Assembly: GCA_963932465.1 (NCBI GenBank)
Contig: OZ010795.1
Span: 478,692,806-478,756,805, forward strand
DNA: 64,000 nt
Reading direction: 5' to 3'
Origin: Maratus speciosus
Taxonomy: Eukaryota; Arthropoda; Arachnida; Araneae; Salticidae
Shown here: piece after piece, positions 10,900-22,785 of the stretch
Position numbering within the stretch: position 1 is the first letter of the stretch
Layout: each line of letters begins with the position of its first letter
The notes under the pieces: generated by a model
What the model was told of the DNA's origin: nothing
The model's input: only the letters and a program-made list of their open reading frames with translations
The model's database searches: none
Made by a program: the position numbers and the translations under genes

Positions 10900-12085
10900 A
10901 GACCTAATGCACGGAATTAAATAAAAATTTATATTCAGTTAGACCCTAATATAAATTGGTGCTGATTAGTTTTTCGTGTGAATCAAACAACAGGTGGCGC
11001 TGCTATGAAGCATTTTTCACGATTTCCCCAATAGCTCAATCTCCAAAAGTAATGCACGGATTTTCATCCAACTTCAGATTCGGTTAGTCCTTGACTAGAT
11101 TTGACGTTTTGTATATTTTGGAGTAAATCGATCAACAGATGACGCTGCTATGCTGCATTTTTTGAGATTTCCGCAATAGCTCTATCTCAAGAACTAATCC
11201 TTGGATTGCCGACAAACTTCAGATTCATGTATACCTTGATATGAATTAATGCTGTTTATGTTTTGGTTCGAATCACTCAACAGGTTGCGCTGCTATGCTG
11301 AATTTTTCAGAATTTCTAGTACAGGTAGAAATTTAATGCTAAAGTTGGACAAAATCGTTCTATTAAAAAAGTTTTATAGCAGCAAAAACTATACATGGGA
11401 ATGTAATCATTTTTAGTGTTAGAATTTGCCGGTGTGCAGATTGCATTAATTTGTTTAATTTGACTCATTTTTGGAGGTTTTATTTCTATTTTAAATTCAA
11501 ATTTTCAGCATTTCTAGAGATATTTTTTACATTACTATGGGGCTCGCCCCCCTACGAGCTACGCTCGCCAACCCCCGTGCAGACACCGCAGACTCTAAAT
11601 GCACGCTAATTTGATCGGCTTTAAAAAGATTTCAAAAGATTGAATTATAATTTAAAAAACAGTGGCGATCTCCCTATAAACGGATTTCTATTCTTTTCTC
11701 TTTGATTGGGAAATTTTAACGCCAAATCCGCTGCTTAACGCCAAATCCTACTTGATTATCCAGTCGACCAATTTCGCCAAATTATACAAATTGACATAAT
11801 TTTTATTTTAAATAACGAAAAAACAAATAAATTAGTACAATAATAGTAGTAATAAACAATAGTAGTAATCCTCAATAACTAATGCACGAATTTTCATCAA
11901 ACTTCAGATTCAGGTATACCTTGATATAATTTAGTGCTGTTTGTGTTTTGGTGTAAATCGCTCAACAAGTGGCGCTGCTATGCTACATTTTTTAGAATTT
12001 TCGCTATAGCTCTATCTCAAGAAGTAATGCACGAATTATCATCAAACTTCAAATTCAGATATACTTTGATATGAATTGGTGCTAA
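10900..12085 (+). repeat. 145-bp tandem array, about five units, with an insertion
   Basis: The unit landmark ATGCACG(G/A)A occurs at 10907, 11052 and (as ATCCTTGGA) 11197, then after an interruption at 11882 and 12027, always 145 bp apart. Each unit also carries GGTG(G/A)CGCTGCTATG. Units differ by roughly a tenth to a quarter of their bases. The interruption at about 11325-11870 is a foreign element. No coding role is visible. Confidence 0.85.
11325..11870 (+). mobile_element. GC-hairpin element, left portion, inserted in the 145-bp array
   Basis: Positions 11335-11535 are the inverse of 29320-29525. They are followed by a GGGGCTC...CCCCCT hairpin and the phrase CGAGCTACGCTCGCCAACCC, which also occur at 28310. 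Next come a shared AAATGCACGCTAATTTGATC block and, from about 11740, the left half of MITE-A (TACTTGATTATCC...). It appears to be the left portion of the element whose right portion lies at 28310-29525. Confidence 0.7.
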
Positions 12086-12597
12086 ATTGCTGTAATTTCT
12101 TGTACTATTTAAATGATTTAATGGATGAGATTTATATAGAAGAAAGTTTTGTGATGGCCACAACATCCTAGTTATATTTGAGTTTCAACTCCTTTCAAAA
12201 AATAGCTGCATGAAAAGGAATTTTTCTCCAAATTGTTTTTTTGTTATTGCTATTAATATAACTGATTTAAATCAATTAATATTAATTAACTGATTTGCAG
12301 CAAAGAAGTTAGTATTTAACATATGTCCAAGCATAGTTTTGTAACGGATGATTCGATTTTGATAGATCTTTTATTGTTGGAATGAGCTCGTTATGGTTAT
12401 TCTTTCAGGCAGAGCTAAAATATCAGTAAGAAATGAAAACTACAAAAATAGAGGAAAAATCACACGTTGTGGAAACTTTTATATCTCTATGAATATTCTT
12501 ACACAAATGCTGTACAAGATTCAGACAGTCGTGTGCTGCAGCTAAAGATCGTTTTAAGATTATTTTTTTTATTTTAAATGATACCATATATTACTTT

Positions 12598-12624
12598 TTA
12601 TTTATTTATTTATTTATTTATTAA
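12598..12624. repeat. (TTTA)n microsatellite
   Basis: About six uninterrupted TTTA units directly adjoin the left end of MITE-C. Confidence 0.9.
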
Positions 12625-13257
12625 CCATTTGGAAAAATGGTTATTGTTCTCGTCAGGTTAGGAAATCAAAAGCATATCTGAAGCTTTATATTGGTTTAAT
12701 CCGCATTTTATTCGTTTTCTGATTGGTCTATACACCAACCTTTACTTTCAACAGAGATGGATACCTTTTGTTGCCATTATGACAAAAAAGTAATAAAAAC
12801 TATAAAAAGTTAATAACTCAGAAACGAATTGAGATACAGCTTTCAAACAAATTGCATTTAAAAGTACATTTTTTTCTCTATAAGACGGTGTAACAAATTG
12901 AGATACAGCTTTCAAACAAATTGTATTTAAAAGTACATTTTTTTCTCTATAAGACGGTGTAAAAAGTAATATTGTGGGATGTTTAGAAGTTTAAGAATGA
13001 AATTTCATTTAAAATGGGTCGTCAGATTTCAAAGAAATCTAACGATGGAAAAGCCTTTTCCCGAACAGCCAATGAAATGCTTGGATAATACATAAGTTTC
13101 AGGTGGATAATACGTAAGTTTCAGGAAATCTTGCAATTTTTACGTGTAATAACAGTATTAATGTTTAATTAATGGCGTACGTAATGTCTGATCAACTCCG
13201 CGCGATTTTTTATGTCTTAAATTTTAGTCTTTGAAAAAATCATTTTCCAAATGGTCG
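12622..13257. mobile_element. MITE-C, copy with an internal duplication
   Basis: The left end AACCATTTGGAAAAATGG is answered by the inverse CATTTTCCAAATGGTCGTT at 13241-13259. The interior matches 23221-23807 almost throughout. Unlike that copy, a segment of about 70 bp (GAGATACAGCTTTCAAAC through AAGACGGTGTAA) is present twice in tandem at about 12830-12970. There is no coding capacity. Confidence 0.85.
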
Positions 13258-13670
13258 TTGTAATTTGTTAAATTGCTTTTTCTTTCTTTTTTTTTCTTAG
13301 TTCCCCAGCCGAAGAAACCTTCCTTGAAAATAACGAGTTCCAACATTTCTTTATATGCTCGACAAAACGTCTAAAATAAAAAATATCTGGTGATTTACGT
13401 CATATAGTGTATCAGAAATACAAATGCTACAGTAAAAAATCTATTTACCCTGCACATTCGTGCATAGACTGATGTCTAAAATCTATCGGATGTGAGAGTA
13501 TATCCTCTAGTGTCGACTTACAGCCATAAAAACAAGTGCATTGTCAAAATTTCGGAATATATTATAAAATTTTGAACACCTTTACATGAAAAATCGACAC
13601 AAGAATAGAAATATTATTTTTTTCTTAAAGCGATTAATCTCATGAATCTATTAAACCTATTAAGTAAACT

Positions 13671-14614
13671 AATGCTATAAAAAGTGATAAAATATCTTTA
13701 TTAAGATTGACGATCGTTTCGTCGCACCAACAGCGACATTTTCAAAATCATTTATGATAGAAAATATTTTCACACAATTTAAAAACAATAAACATAGTAA
13801 ATAATGTCACGAGACATGATGCATAATGAAAAACATTGCAAACATAAAATTAAATTTAAATTAAATTAGCTATTTGTGAGCGTGGATTAATTTTCATATA
13901 ATGTTATTACTAAAATGTTATTACTAATGTTTGAACTAGCAATGTCACGAGATAACATGCATAATGAAAATATTGCAAAACATAAAATAAAAATAAAATT
14001 ATCTTGGCTATTTGCGAGTGTGGATTAATTTTTACTATTGTTATTAAAATTACATACCATCTCTTTCCAAATTTTAGGTAAGTCAAGGGACACTGAATCA
14101 TTGCAAATCATCTCTATTGATTCTCGGATTATGGATGGTAAATAAAATCTTGATGTATAAATTAACTTGCTATTTTTAAAATCGATCTGTGTAAATAAAA
14201 TCTTGATGTATAAATTAACTTGCTATTTTTAAAATCGATCTGTGTAAATAAAATCTTGATGTATAAATTAACTTGCTATTTTTAAAATCGATTTGTGTTT
14301 CATCGATCGATTTATGGTTTGCAATGTTTTTTATTATGCATGTTGTCTCGTGACATTGTTTACCATGTTATTGTTTTGTTAAATTATATGAAAATTAATC
14401 CACGCTCACAAATAGCTAATTTAATTTTATTTTAATTTTATGTTTACAATGTTTTTCATCATGCATCATGTCTCGTGACATTATTTACTATATTTATTGT
14501 TTTTAAATTGTGAGAAAATATTTTCAATCATAAATTATTTTAAAAATGTCGCCGTTGGTGCGATGAAACGATCGTCAATCTTAATAAAGATATTTTATCA
14601 CTTTTTATAGCATT
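13671..14614. repeat. Large palindrome with about 230-bp arms
   Basis: Arms at 13671-13905 and about 14380-14614 are inverted copies, beginning AATGCTATAAAAAGTG and ending with its inverse. They share GACGATCGTTTCGTCGCACCAA and GTCACGAGACATGATGCAT-type words. A second shorter inverted pair lies inside (13935-14040 against about 14310-14375), so the palindrome is itself a nested duplication. The 63-codon frame on the minus strand is incidental. Confidence 0.85.
14138..14296 (+). repeat. 53-bp repeat, three tandem copies
   Basis: Units start at 14138, 14191 and 14244, each beginning GTAAATAAAATCTTGATG and ending AAAATCGAT(C/T)TGT. They are nearly identical, so the triplication is recent relative to the surrounding palindrome, whose centre it occupies. 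Confidence 0.95.
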
Positions 14615-14779
14615 ATTTTTCTTAATCTGTTTATAAGTGATTTTTATACATGTTTCTATTAAACCTATTTTAATTGGCAGAACAAATCTCTTGGGGTTTA
14701 GAAATAATTATTACATTAATTATCAAATACATTACTAACAATCTGATACGCGGAATCATAAATCCTCAAACCTTGACTT

Positions 14780-15085
14780 AGAATTAAAATATTTGTAAGA
14801 ATGAATCACCATGTCATAACTACCAGGCAGATCAAAGGATTATAAAATGTAAAGTTTATTTAGATTGTGAGGTACGATTTATTCAAAATTTTAAATTAAA
14901 TGGGTCTCATGATTAATTGCATTATTCAAATAATTCAAAATATTAATCAAAAAAGTTCTTATTCAAAAAAGTACTTATAGTAGATAAAAAGCGTAATTCC
15001 AAGAAATCATCGGTATTATTATGAACAATTCAATTAACATCAAATAATCTTTTCTTTAATAAAATAAGTGACAACTTTGAAAAAA
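14780..15085 (+). repeat. Interspersed repeat R1, copy 2
   Basis: It aligns to 1030-1320 as described for that copy. No coding signal. Confidence 0.5.
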
Positions 15086-15089
15086 GCTA

Positions 15090-16560
15090 AATATATTTTT
15101 CAGATACACAGCTGTGTATTTTTTTTTAATCTTCAGTTATCCTGTTTTATTCATTATTAAAAAAGGGGAATATTTCCGAAGATTGTAAAAATTTAATATT
15201 ATTTACAAATTAAAGTGATATAACTTTGGGGGGATAGCTTTAAAGAGTTTACTACTAATGCATTACCTTACATATAAAGTCGTCTTTAAAGAGTCCCTAA
15301 ATTTAAAATTCAATAATTCTTTCACTATAATAAATATAAATGTAAAACAATTGATAGACTTATCAAGCAATTTATAGATTTTATATATGCTAACTTTAAA
15401 AACAATAACAAATTTTGTCAATAGATGCTGCAGCGCAGTCCCAAACTGTGAAACTTCCTAGATTAACATCGAAATCTCAAAATACAGGTTATTATTAAGT
15501 TTTTCAGTAGTATGGAGCTCACAGTTAGCGCAGAGGTACACCTCATGCAATTTTATAAATTAGCGTGAGCATTCTTAGACTCAAACATTGCTGCGCTATC
15601 TATCGACGGAATTTTGAACTTTAATTTTAATTAGTATAGACAAATCTTATTAGTTACCTGATAAAAACTACCTTATTTACTATATTACTAAACTTACCTT
15701 ATTTAATTTTATGTTTATAGTAACGGAGTCATTGAATTTTGCAATTAGAAGTTCTTTTTTTAAACTGTTTACAAGTGTAAAATACGACAGGTAATTGAAA
15801 TCTATCAAATATATGACAGTAAATTGATTATCAAAATGCTGCCTTTGAAACGAGCAGACCATTTAAAATTTCTGTACAAATACAGAAAAGAATCACAGAA
15901 TTTGAGTGTATTTTTCTAGTTTTTAGTTAAAAGCATTCTATCAATGTTCTCAATCATACCAGTTCACATGTTTTTACTAACTTCTATATACATGAAAAAA
16001 AAGTATTGGAATCGTAACAATTGATGAATTAATATTTGATGAATGCATAATATATTCCATTACGTTTGAAATAGTGTAACAACATTAAAATATACTGGAT
16101 TTTTTTTCTTTTTCGTAGGCCATTTATTAATAGAATTCTCTTGTCTGACTCTGTAAATGAATAATAATTGCTTTGCACTCCATATTCTGCGTAAATCATT
16201 ATTAAGTGCACTTTCTAAATGCATAACAGTTTCATTATTTTAGGACTGATGTAATATTAAGTAAATGAATTTCAAACGATTTTTTCTTGACTATTTAATA
16301 CATGATTTATGACATTGATAACTAAGCAATGTGATAAATCACAAATTAAATATTCAATAATTTCGAGCGTAATTTCACTGCTGAAAATTAATTGAAAAAT
16401 TAATTAAAATTATATACGATTTTTTCTTATTACCCGTGATACAAAAGAATACTTTTGTCTGACCCTGTAAGCGAACTATACACGCTACACACTTCCTTTT
16501 TAATAGCGATCGTGCTGCAGCAAACGTCAGTAACACATAAAACTTTCAGGACAATTCGAT
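15090..16560. other. AT-rich stretch, no gene seen
   Basis: Minus-strand frames of 60 codons at 15680-15862 and 16029-16211 have no recognisable features. The phrases CTTGTCTGACTCTGTAAATG (16140) and TTTTGTCTGACCCTGTAAGC (16454) are two degenerate copies of one repeat end. Confidence 0.45.
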
Positions 16561-16574
16561 TACATTTAATTGAG

Positions 16575-16640
16575 CTCGGACAGACGCACAGTGGAGTATT
16601 TTAAGCAAAATCCTGGCCAAAATAATTTTTCATGTTTTTT
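16575..16640 (+). repeat. Short repeat, inverted partner at 20300-20375
   Basis: GGACAGACGCACAGTGGAGT and the following GCAAAATCCTGGCCAAAA match the inverse of 20300-20375, including the word AGTGGAGTATTT. The two pieces flank the Tigger-like element at a distance and may be parts of an older element that it entered. Confidence 0.5.
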
Positions 16641-16857
16641 TACAGTTAAAATCATTGCTGCTAACTTACAATTAGTAAATATGCTTAATTAATGTTATAT
16701 ACACATAAAAATATGTATTTACTTAAAAAATAAATATAAAATACAAACATTACTTAATTTTTTATTGTTTATAAGAGGAAAGTACTATTTGACAGCGTTG
16801 CCTTGCTTGCAAGTAATATTTAATTAGATGTCGTTAATTATACTATATGTATAATTT

Positions 16858-17490
16858 AATTATTTATATAAACGAACGTATTAATATATAGTACATTATT
16901 TGCATTCAGTATGTAGCAAAGTTGAATCTCTATACAGTTGAGCTGTAGTATTGAGATTCTGGTTTTTGAGTGTTATTAAAAGACTACTAAAACAATTTAA
17001 ATTTAAAAATAGCAAATATATGCGGAAGCATAAAAAAATGGCCTGTAAAAATATAAACAATACAACTGTACTTCAAAAAAGTTCCGGCAAACCTCGGCAC
17101 GCATTTAAAAAGCTATATATTTAAATTAATATACCTAAATTAGAGTAAAAAATTATACATATTTGAGAGCAAATTTAATTATTTATTTAAACGAATGTAT
17201 TAACGTATAGTATATTATTTGAATTCAGTATGTAGCAAATTTGAATCTCTATAGTTGAGTTGTAGTATTGAGATTCTGGTTTTTGAGTGTTATTAATAGA
17301 CTACTAAAACAATTTAAATTTAAAAATAGCAAATATATGCGGAAGCTTAAAAATATAAGCAATATGACTGTACTTATATAAGCAATATGACTGGTCCAGC
17401 AAACCTCTGCACACATTTAAAAAGCCTATATATTTAAATTAATATACTCAAATTAGAGCTAAAAAGGATACATATTTGAGAGCAAATTTT
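16858..17490 (+). repeat. 319-bp tandem duplication, two copies
   Basis: The second copy begins at 17177. Landmarks in both include TTCAGTATGTAGCAAA, GAGATTCTGGTTTTTGAGTG and AAATAGCAAATATATGCGG. Copies differ by several substitutions and indels, so the duplication is moderately old. The content is otherwise AT-rich non-coding sequence. Confidence 0.9.
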
Positions 17491-17787
17491 TATATTTTTT
17501 TATTACATTAAAAATAAAGCTATTGAGTTCAACAATTCATCCAGCCACAAAAATATACATTTAAATATAATTAAACTTAATAACAAAGTTGAAACGTAAC
17601 AATAAATCAGATCTTTTCCCAAAAAAACCTTTTCTTCAACTGACTAGGGAAGGTCACCAACTGCCAAATCGGGATTTTGACGAGAGTGGCGTCGTTGGAA
17701 AGGGGATCCCAAGGGGATCAAGGAAATGCATACCACTATCCGTCTGAATGCAACTGGTGAAAAGTCAGTCATTTTTTGATTTCTACA

Positions 17788-17960
17788 TTACTAAATTTTT
17801 TCTAGGAAACTGAGATTCCTAGAACTTTTTATGTAACGACAACAAGAAAATTTCCTGTGACAGACGCTGTTATAGGAATTTTTCTTGTTGCCTTTACATA
17901 AAAAGTTCTAGGGATCCCAGTTTCCTAGAAAAACTTTAGTAACTGTACATAATTTTTTTT
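17788..17960. mobile_element. Palindromic MITE inserted in the Tigger-like left arm
   Basis: TTTTTCTAGGAAACTGAGAT and AACTTTTTATGTAACGACAAC are answered by their inverses at about 17878-17935, giving arms of about 60 bp with a short centre. The right end TTTTTTTTTACAGTG resembles the CACTG(T/A)-plus-A-tract ends of other small MITEs here. The matching right arm of the host element lacks this insert. Confidence 0.75.
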
Positions 17961-18049
17961 TACAGTGTAGAAAGGCACTATGTGTGGTTGAAATGAGAGT
18001 TGACGGATTACAAATACTACATAGAAGACAGTTTAAGCTTGGGGGGGGG

Positions 18050-19746
18050 GGGGAGTAACTTCACGAATGGTAGTAAATTTCTGAATAGAAATCGCTGAAG
18101 CACGAGTGTTTCCAACACCAAGTGCACACAATGAAAGGTGGTGTTTTGCAGTTGTCACTGATGTTATTAGTTAAGTTAAAGCATGCCTATTTACTGATCG
18201 AAAGACGAGATCCGTTTCTCTTTAAAGCCTTTGGAAAGGTAGACTTACATATCATCGAAGGTGGGTGAGGAGAATTGGTTATAGGCCAGCTTATGCAATT
18301 TCATTATACTTTCTGCAGTAGTCATGTCTTAATCTCCACAAACACTCTGATGAGTTTTGAATATTAAACTATTCTCTTTATAAGTACTTGTATTGCTGAA
18401 ATAAATAATGGCTGAAGAAATTTTGTCGTGCACGGTGTGAGAAAAACAGACTTCACATTAAATCCAAATTTCTGGAAGCATAAACGTAGATCCGTTTGGC
18501 CACACCAAATATCCAGAACCATGATTGTTTCTGATTACCAATAGATTCTTTATCGAAGTATGCCGCAGTTATTTGTTTTGTGCTCTTTCCTGACTTGGAG
18601 CATTTAATGAGCAAATTTGAGGATAATATTCATTGCACATTTTCCATAACTGTGGGACCAAATTCCTGACATTCCTGTGTTACATGTAGTAAAGTTCCCA
18701 TAAATTTTCCAGCGCCGTTAATACACATTTGAACGGAATAGGAATGAGCCGTTTTATTTTTACTGATAACCGATGCACCCACATCCTTAGATCCTTTCAT
18801 ATCAAGAATTCTGTTAGATATAATCTCGTATTAGAATCCACTTTGATAGGTGTTCAGGACGTTGAGCAATAGACACTTTCGCTGCTCAATCACTTTTTTT
18901 CACTTTTTCCCGTAATTCGTCAATCACAGGTTGCAAAGTCACTTCCGAAAATAAAACTCTTTTTGTTTCGATTTGTATCACCTTTCCACTTGTTATTTTA
19001 TGTGCCTGTTTGAAATTCTTGATGAAGTGTGAACTTGCTGTGAATCCGACAATTCCAAGATCCAATGATTTGTCAGTGACCCACATTTTGAGGTCCCTGT
19101 TATAAACATGGCTTTTAACTGTCTGCGATGATGACAAAATTGCGACTGCCGTGTTTGGAAATTAATATAATTTTGCTCTTCCTGTTCCCACCTTTCCCTG
19201 CGTATTGTGCCCACAGTTGAATCATCTTGTGGTCTTTGAACTGCATATATGTATGTTTCACAGCCTTTAATTTATTTTTCTTTGCCTTCTTATACGTTTC
19301 TACTGCATTCACCATTATTTCAACGGATACTCCTTCACTTCCTGTCCGCTATTTTTCGCAGGTTCTTCATATACGAAAGTGAGGTCCGTATTTATTTCCA
19401 AATTACTTATTACTTCATTTTCATCGATGCTGCTCTCGTGTAGAATATCGAGCTACCGGAAAAAATTGTTTTCGATCACCCCCTTCACTATCTTGAATAG
19501 TCACTGACTAATGATCTTCTCTTCAGTCGCTAGCTCCCTTTTCCGGATTCCCCCAAAATATTCTAGCAGTTGTAAAGTAAGAATTTTTGCAAACTTCGGT
19601 TTGTCGGCGATAGCATTACAGCCTGAAGACTCGCCTATGACATCTTCAGATCTGTGCCTGACTTCGCATGTCTCAGGGATGCATGTCACCTCTCCTGAAC
19701 CAGAGCGCCTGGAACGCGAGACATAGGTACTGCTAAAATTTTTCAT
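18050..19746 (-). pseudogene. Tigger/pogo-like transposase, heavily mutated
   Basis: Translation on the minus strand from about 19746 shows a family-like order of segments spread over shifting frames. An N-terminal part contains VNAVETYKKAKKNKLKAVKHTY. A CENP-B-type DNA-binding segment reads NRDLKMWVTDKSLDLGIVGF and KNFKQAHKITSGKVI (about 18960-19110). A DDE core follows with SYSVQMCINGAGKFMG (about 18690-18745), then a catalytic-strand-like VLDIWCGQTD near 18500 and a QPL-type segment downstream. Stops and frameshifts separate these parts, and the QPLD block has lost its Asp. Segment order and wording support the Tigger/pogo assignment; the enzyme cannot be functional. Confidence 0.75.
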
Positions 19747-20502
19747 GGTTGAGCGCCTCGGAAACTGCCCCCCATAGACTCTTCCCTTTCCCTCTTTTCA
19801 TCCCGTACGATCTGGCGAGGAGTTAGTTATTGATATTCTTTAAAGCATACTCTAAATCAGTGCTGTCTAATTTGTTATATAGGATTGTGAAAATATGATC
19901 ACAATCTTCTGTTTCTTAGTACTGGGAATATGGAACCCTTCACCAACTTCACACTTGCAACAACAGGTTAAATAACTGTACTGTAAGCAGTCTTTTCTAC
20001 CCCACAGAGTGCCTTTCCTGCATAGTTAGCGACCTGGAGAAATCAATAAACGACAGAAATACATCGGCCTATAACTCGTCACCAGTTGCATTGGGACGGA
20101 TAGTTATATACGTTTCATTGATCCCATGGTAAGAGCTTCCCAAAGACACCAATCTCGACAAAATCCCGATCTGGCAGTTGAGGACATTCCCTAGTGAGTC
20201 TAGGAGCCGCTGGATGTGACTCATAATCCTAAAATAAGGCATAGAAGGCACCAGTTAGTCAGCTATTATAAAATATGCGTTTTACGTTGTTGAACAAATA
20301 TTAATTTCTGCGTTTTTGGCTAGGAGTTTGCGTCAAATACTCCACTCTGAGACGGACAGGCGGACAGACAAACCGAAGTCATAAATATTTATCAACTTTG
20401 TTAGAACGTATTAAAAATATGTATGTTGGTACAATTTTGTATCTGAATTCACAATAAAAGGCACTGTTGAACTGTACTCTTTTTTATTCACTAATCAAAG
20501 TA

Positions 20503-21191
20503 CAGTAGAACCTCGATTATCCGAAGTAATTGGGACCGACCCTCTTTCGAAAAATTGAAATTTTCGGTTAATCGAGAATTCTTCAATTTTGAGATTAAGA
20601 AGAAATATATGCAATATTTCTTATTATGGTAACAAGTGCTTAATGAAAATAAAGCAATATCAAAATAGAAACAAGAATAAATTACCTGCATTTTAATTTT
20701 GAAATTGAGTACCTTTTGGATGTATCACAAGGGTTAGAAAAAATGTTTTGCTTGTCGCAGCTCCGATTGCTTTTGCTTTGAAGCTCTATCGCGATGTTTT
20801 TTTAATATTATTAGTTCACCAGAATCACAGTCTTTTTGCTGCTCCAGTCATGCCAAATCTTTTACAAAACAATCAAAAGTTTCAGAAATGCTACTTGATT
20901 CGGTCTGTTAGTTCCACTCCGCAGGTAACGGGAGCTCAAGTTAAATTCAAAGGAACTCTAAAAAAGTGTATCGAAAATATTTATATGTACTCGTAGTTCG
21001 GAAAGGACCGCTTGCACACAAGGAATATGATAGTTAAAAAGAAAAAAAAAAGCTTTCAAAATGGTTTTTGCGCACAAGGAATGTGATAGTAAAAAATAGT
21101 ATAGATATATATATAAAAAAGGCTGTAAAAATTGATTTCGGTTAACCGAGAGTTTCGGTTAAAAGAGTTTCTGATAAAAGAGGTTCTACTT
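20503..21191. mobile_element. Pogo/Tigger-type non-autonomous element
   Basis: The left end CAGTAGAACCTCGATTATCC follows a TA. The right end GAGGTTCTACT at 21180-21190 precedes a TA, and the subterminal phrase TTTCGGTTAA(T/C)CGAGA is repeated in inverse near both ends. AACCTCGATTATCC-type termini are characteristic of pogo/Tigger elements. The interior holds an 82-codon frame without recognisable transposase motifs. Confidence 0.85.
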
Positions 21192-21286
21192 TAACTCCTA
21201 TTTATTATTTTAATTTTTAATGCTCTACACTTCGTAGTTCTTGCTCTGTAACAGTGGTATTTAAATTAATATATTGGAATAATATA

Positions 21287-22785
21287 TAGTGCGTCCCAAA
21301 AGTATATGAACATGCGATTATTTGAAATAACAGTTCAAAAAACGAAGCCATAATCACGAAAAAAATAATAAGCATGTGTAATCATAATACAAGTTTATGA
21401 CAACAAAGAAATATAGTATAGGTTTTACAGAATTTTTGTAAAAAAATCAAAATCAAAATAGGCTGTCCCAAAAATATATGGACTTTTTGTGAATTTTGCA
21501 TTTAAATTCAAATTTTGTATCCATTCCTTTGGATTATCTTAAAAACCTTACCAAGTATGCTTCAATGTGTGGCTGTAAAGAGACCAAATTCTGCTCTACT
21601 TGTTGCTTTAATTCCTGAGTAGTAGAAAATGCATGACCATTAGCCTATACATCTCGTGCCAATACTCCCCATAGGTTTTCAATTGGATTTAGGTGGGGGC
21701 TGATGGCTGGCCAATCTATAACAGTCACTTGATTCTGCATAAGCCATGCTGTTGTTGAGTGGTATGTGTGAATCTACGCACTGTTATCTTGGGATTTTCA
21801 GTTTCCCTTCCTAAAATGTTTCCAAATGGAAGTAGATTGCTTTTAAGGACATTTTAATAATCCTAAGAGCACTGTCGACCATTTCATAAATTTGCATATT
21901 CCATTGAAACAAATCGCGCCCCACACAATGAGGGAATGCCCTCCTTGTTGTCAACTAAAGAACTCCCGCGATCATGCCAATTGCATGCCCAGCTTTCAGG
22001 TCCATCCAAATTGATTTCGCTTTAGTCACTGAAGAAACGCTTAACAATTCATCTTCCCAAGGCATGTGTTTTTTAGTTCAAAGAATGCGTGCATTTCTGT
22101 GGTACACATTCAGCATAGGTGTCAGACACATTTTGCAATAGTTATGAATTTTTCTTGAATGTATGCAACGGTGAACAGTAGATCTTGTAATAGGAAACGC
22201 TAAAGTCTTCGAAATTTCACGAACAAACTTCTTTTGGGTTGAAACTGTTCGCAATATATGTCTGTTTTGTCGAATAGATGTTTTTATTGGTCGACATGAA
22301 TGTTGATTTGCAATCACATTGACACTTTTTTGATAACATTTCATAAATTCTGGATCTGCTATTCTTCATTTGTTTAGGAATATCAGAAATTTTTCTATTT
22401 TGAACCTTTAAACGCCAAATTTTAGCTATATCAGCAGCAGAGAATTGAACGTTGCGAGGCATTTTCCCACTATTCGACAATTGAAGAACGAGTAGTGATT
22501 TTATATTTCGAAGTGATAACTTCACATGTACAGAACGCAGAATATGCAAATTTTTTTTGATACGGTGGTAATAAAAGCATTTCTCTTCATTGTCCATTAC
22601 TTTTGGGACAGTTTATTTTCAGTTTTTTTTATACAAAAATTCTGTAAAACCTATACTGTATTTCGATGTTGTAATAAACATATATTATGATTCTAAATGC
22701 TTAATATTTTTTTCTTGATTATGGCTTCATTTTTTGAGCTGTTATGTCACAAAATCGGTTGTTCGTATACTTTTGAGATGTACTA
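21287..22785 (-). mobile_element. Tc3/Tc1-like transposon with about 190-bp inverted termini
   Basis: TAGTGCGTCCCAAAAGTATA at the left is answered by TATACTTTTGAGATGTACTA at the right, each flanked by TA. The arms share GAAGCCATAATCA and AGGTTTTACAGAATTTTTGT in opposite orientation. One transposase relic on the minus strand fills the interior. The element is full length but dead. Confidence 0.9.
21500..22597 (-). pseudogene. Tc3/Tc1-like transposase with multiple stops
   Basis: The minus strand reads, in order, an N-terminal helix-turn-helix segment RKISDIPKQMKNSRSRIYEM (about 22340-22420), a second DNA-binding segment ending SRKIHNYCKM, then FSD-x-SEINLDGPESW with the first catalytic Asp (about 21990-22030) and NWHDRG. 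Next are QDNSA with the second Asp near 21770 and DWPAISPHLNPIENLWG with the Glu near 21679. The FNLDGP...WHD wording is typical of Tc3-like enzymes. All three catalytic residues survive, but several frameshifts and stops, including one just after QDNSA, make it inactive. No other gene is nearby. Confidence 0.85.

Larger units (their letters stand above)
17636..20205 (-). mobile_element. Tigger/pogo-like DNA transposon with long inverted termini
   Basis: Positions 17641-18015 and 19975-20200 are inverted copies of each other. Shared words (left arm sense) include GACTAGGGAA, CAACTGCCA(A/G)ATCGGGATTTTG, GCAACTGGTGA and GGAAAGGCACT. The left arm is split by a palindromic MITE at about 17788-17960; once that is removed the arms continue to match. 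Between the arms lies a degenerate transposase on the minus strand. Together these define a complete but dead autonomous element of roughly 2.4 kb before the MITE insertion. Confidence 0.8.

Noticed and set aside
19511..19726. 71-codon plus-strand frame opposite the Tigger-like transposase
   Set aside because: It is the antisense shadow of the transposase relic on the minus strand.
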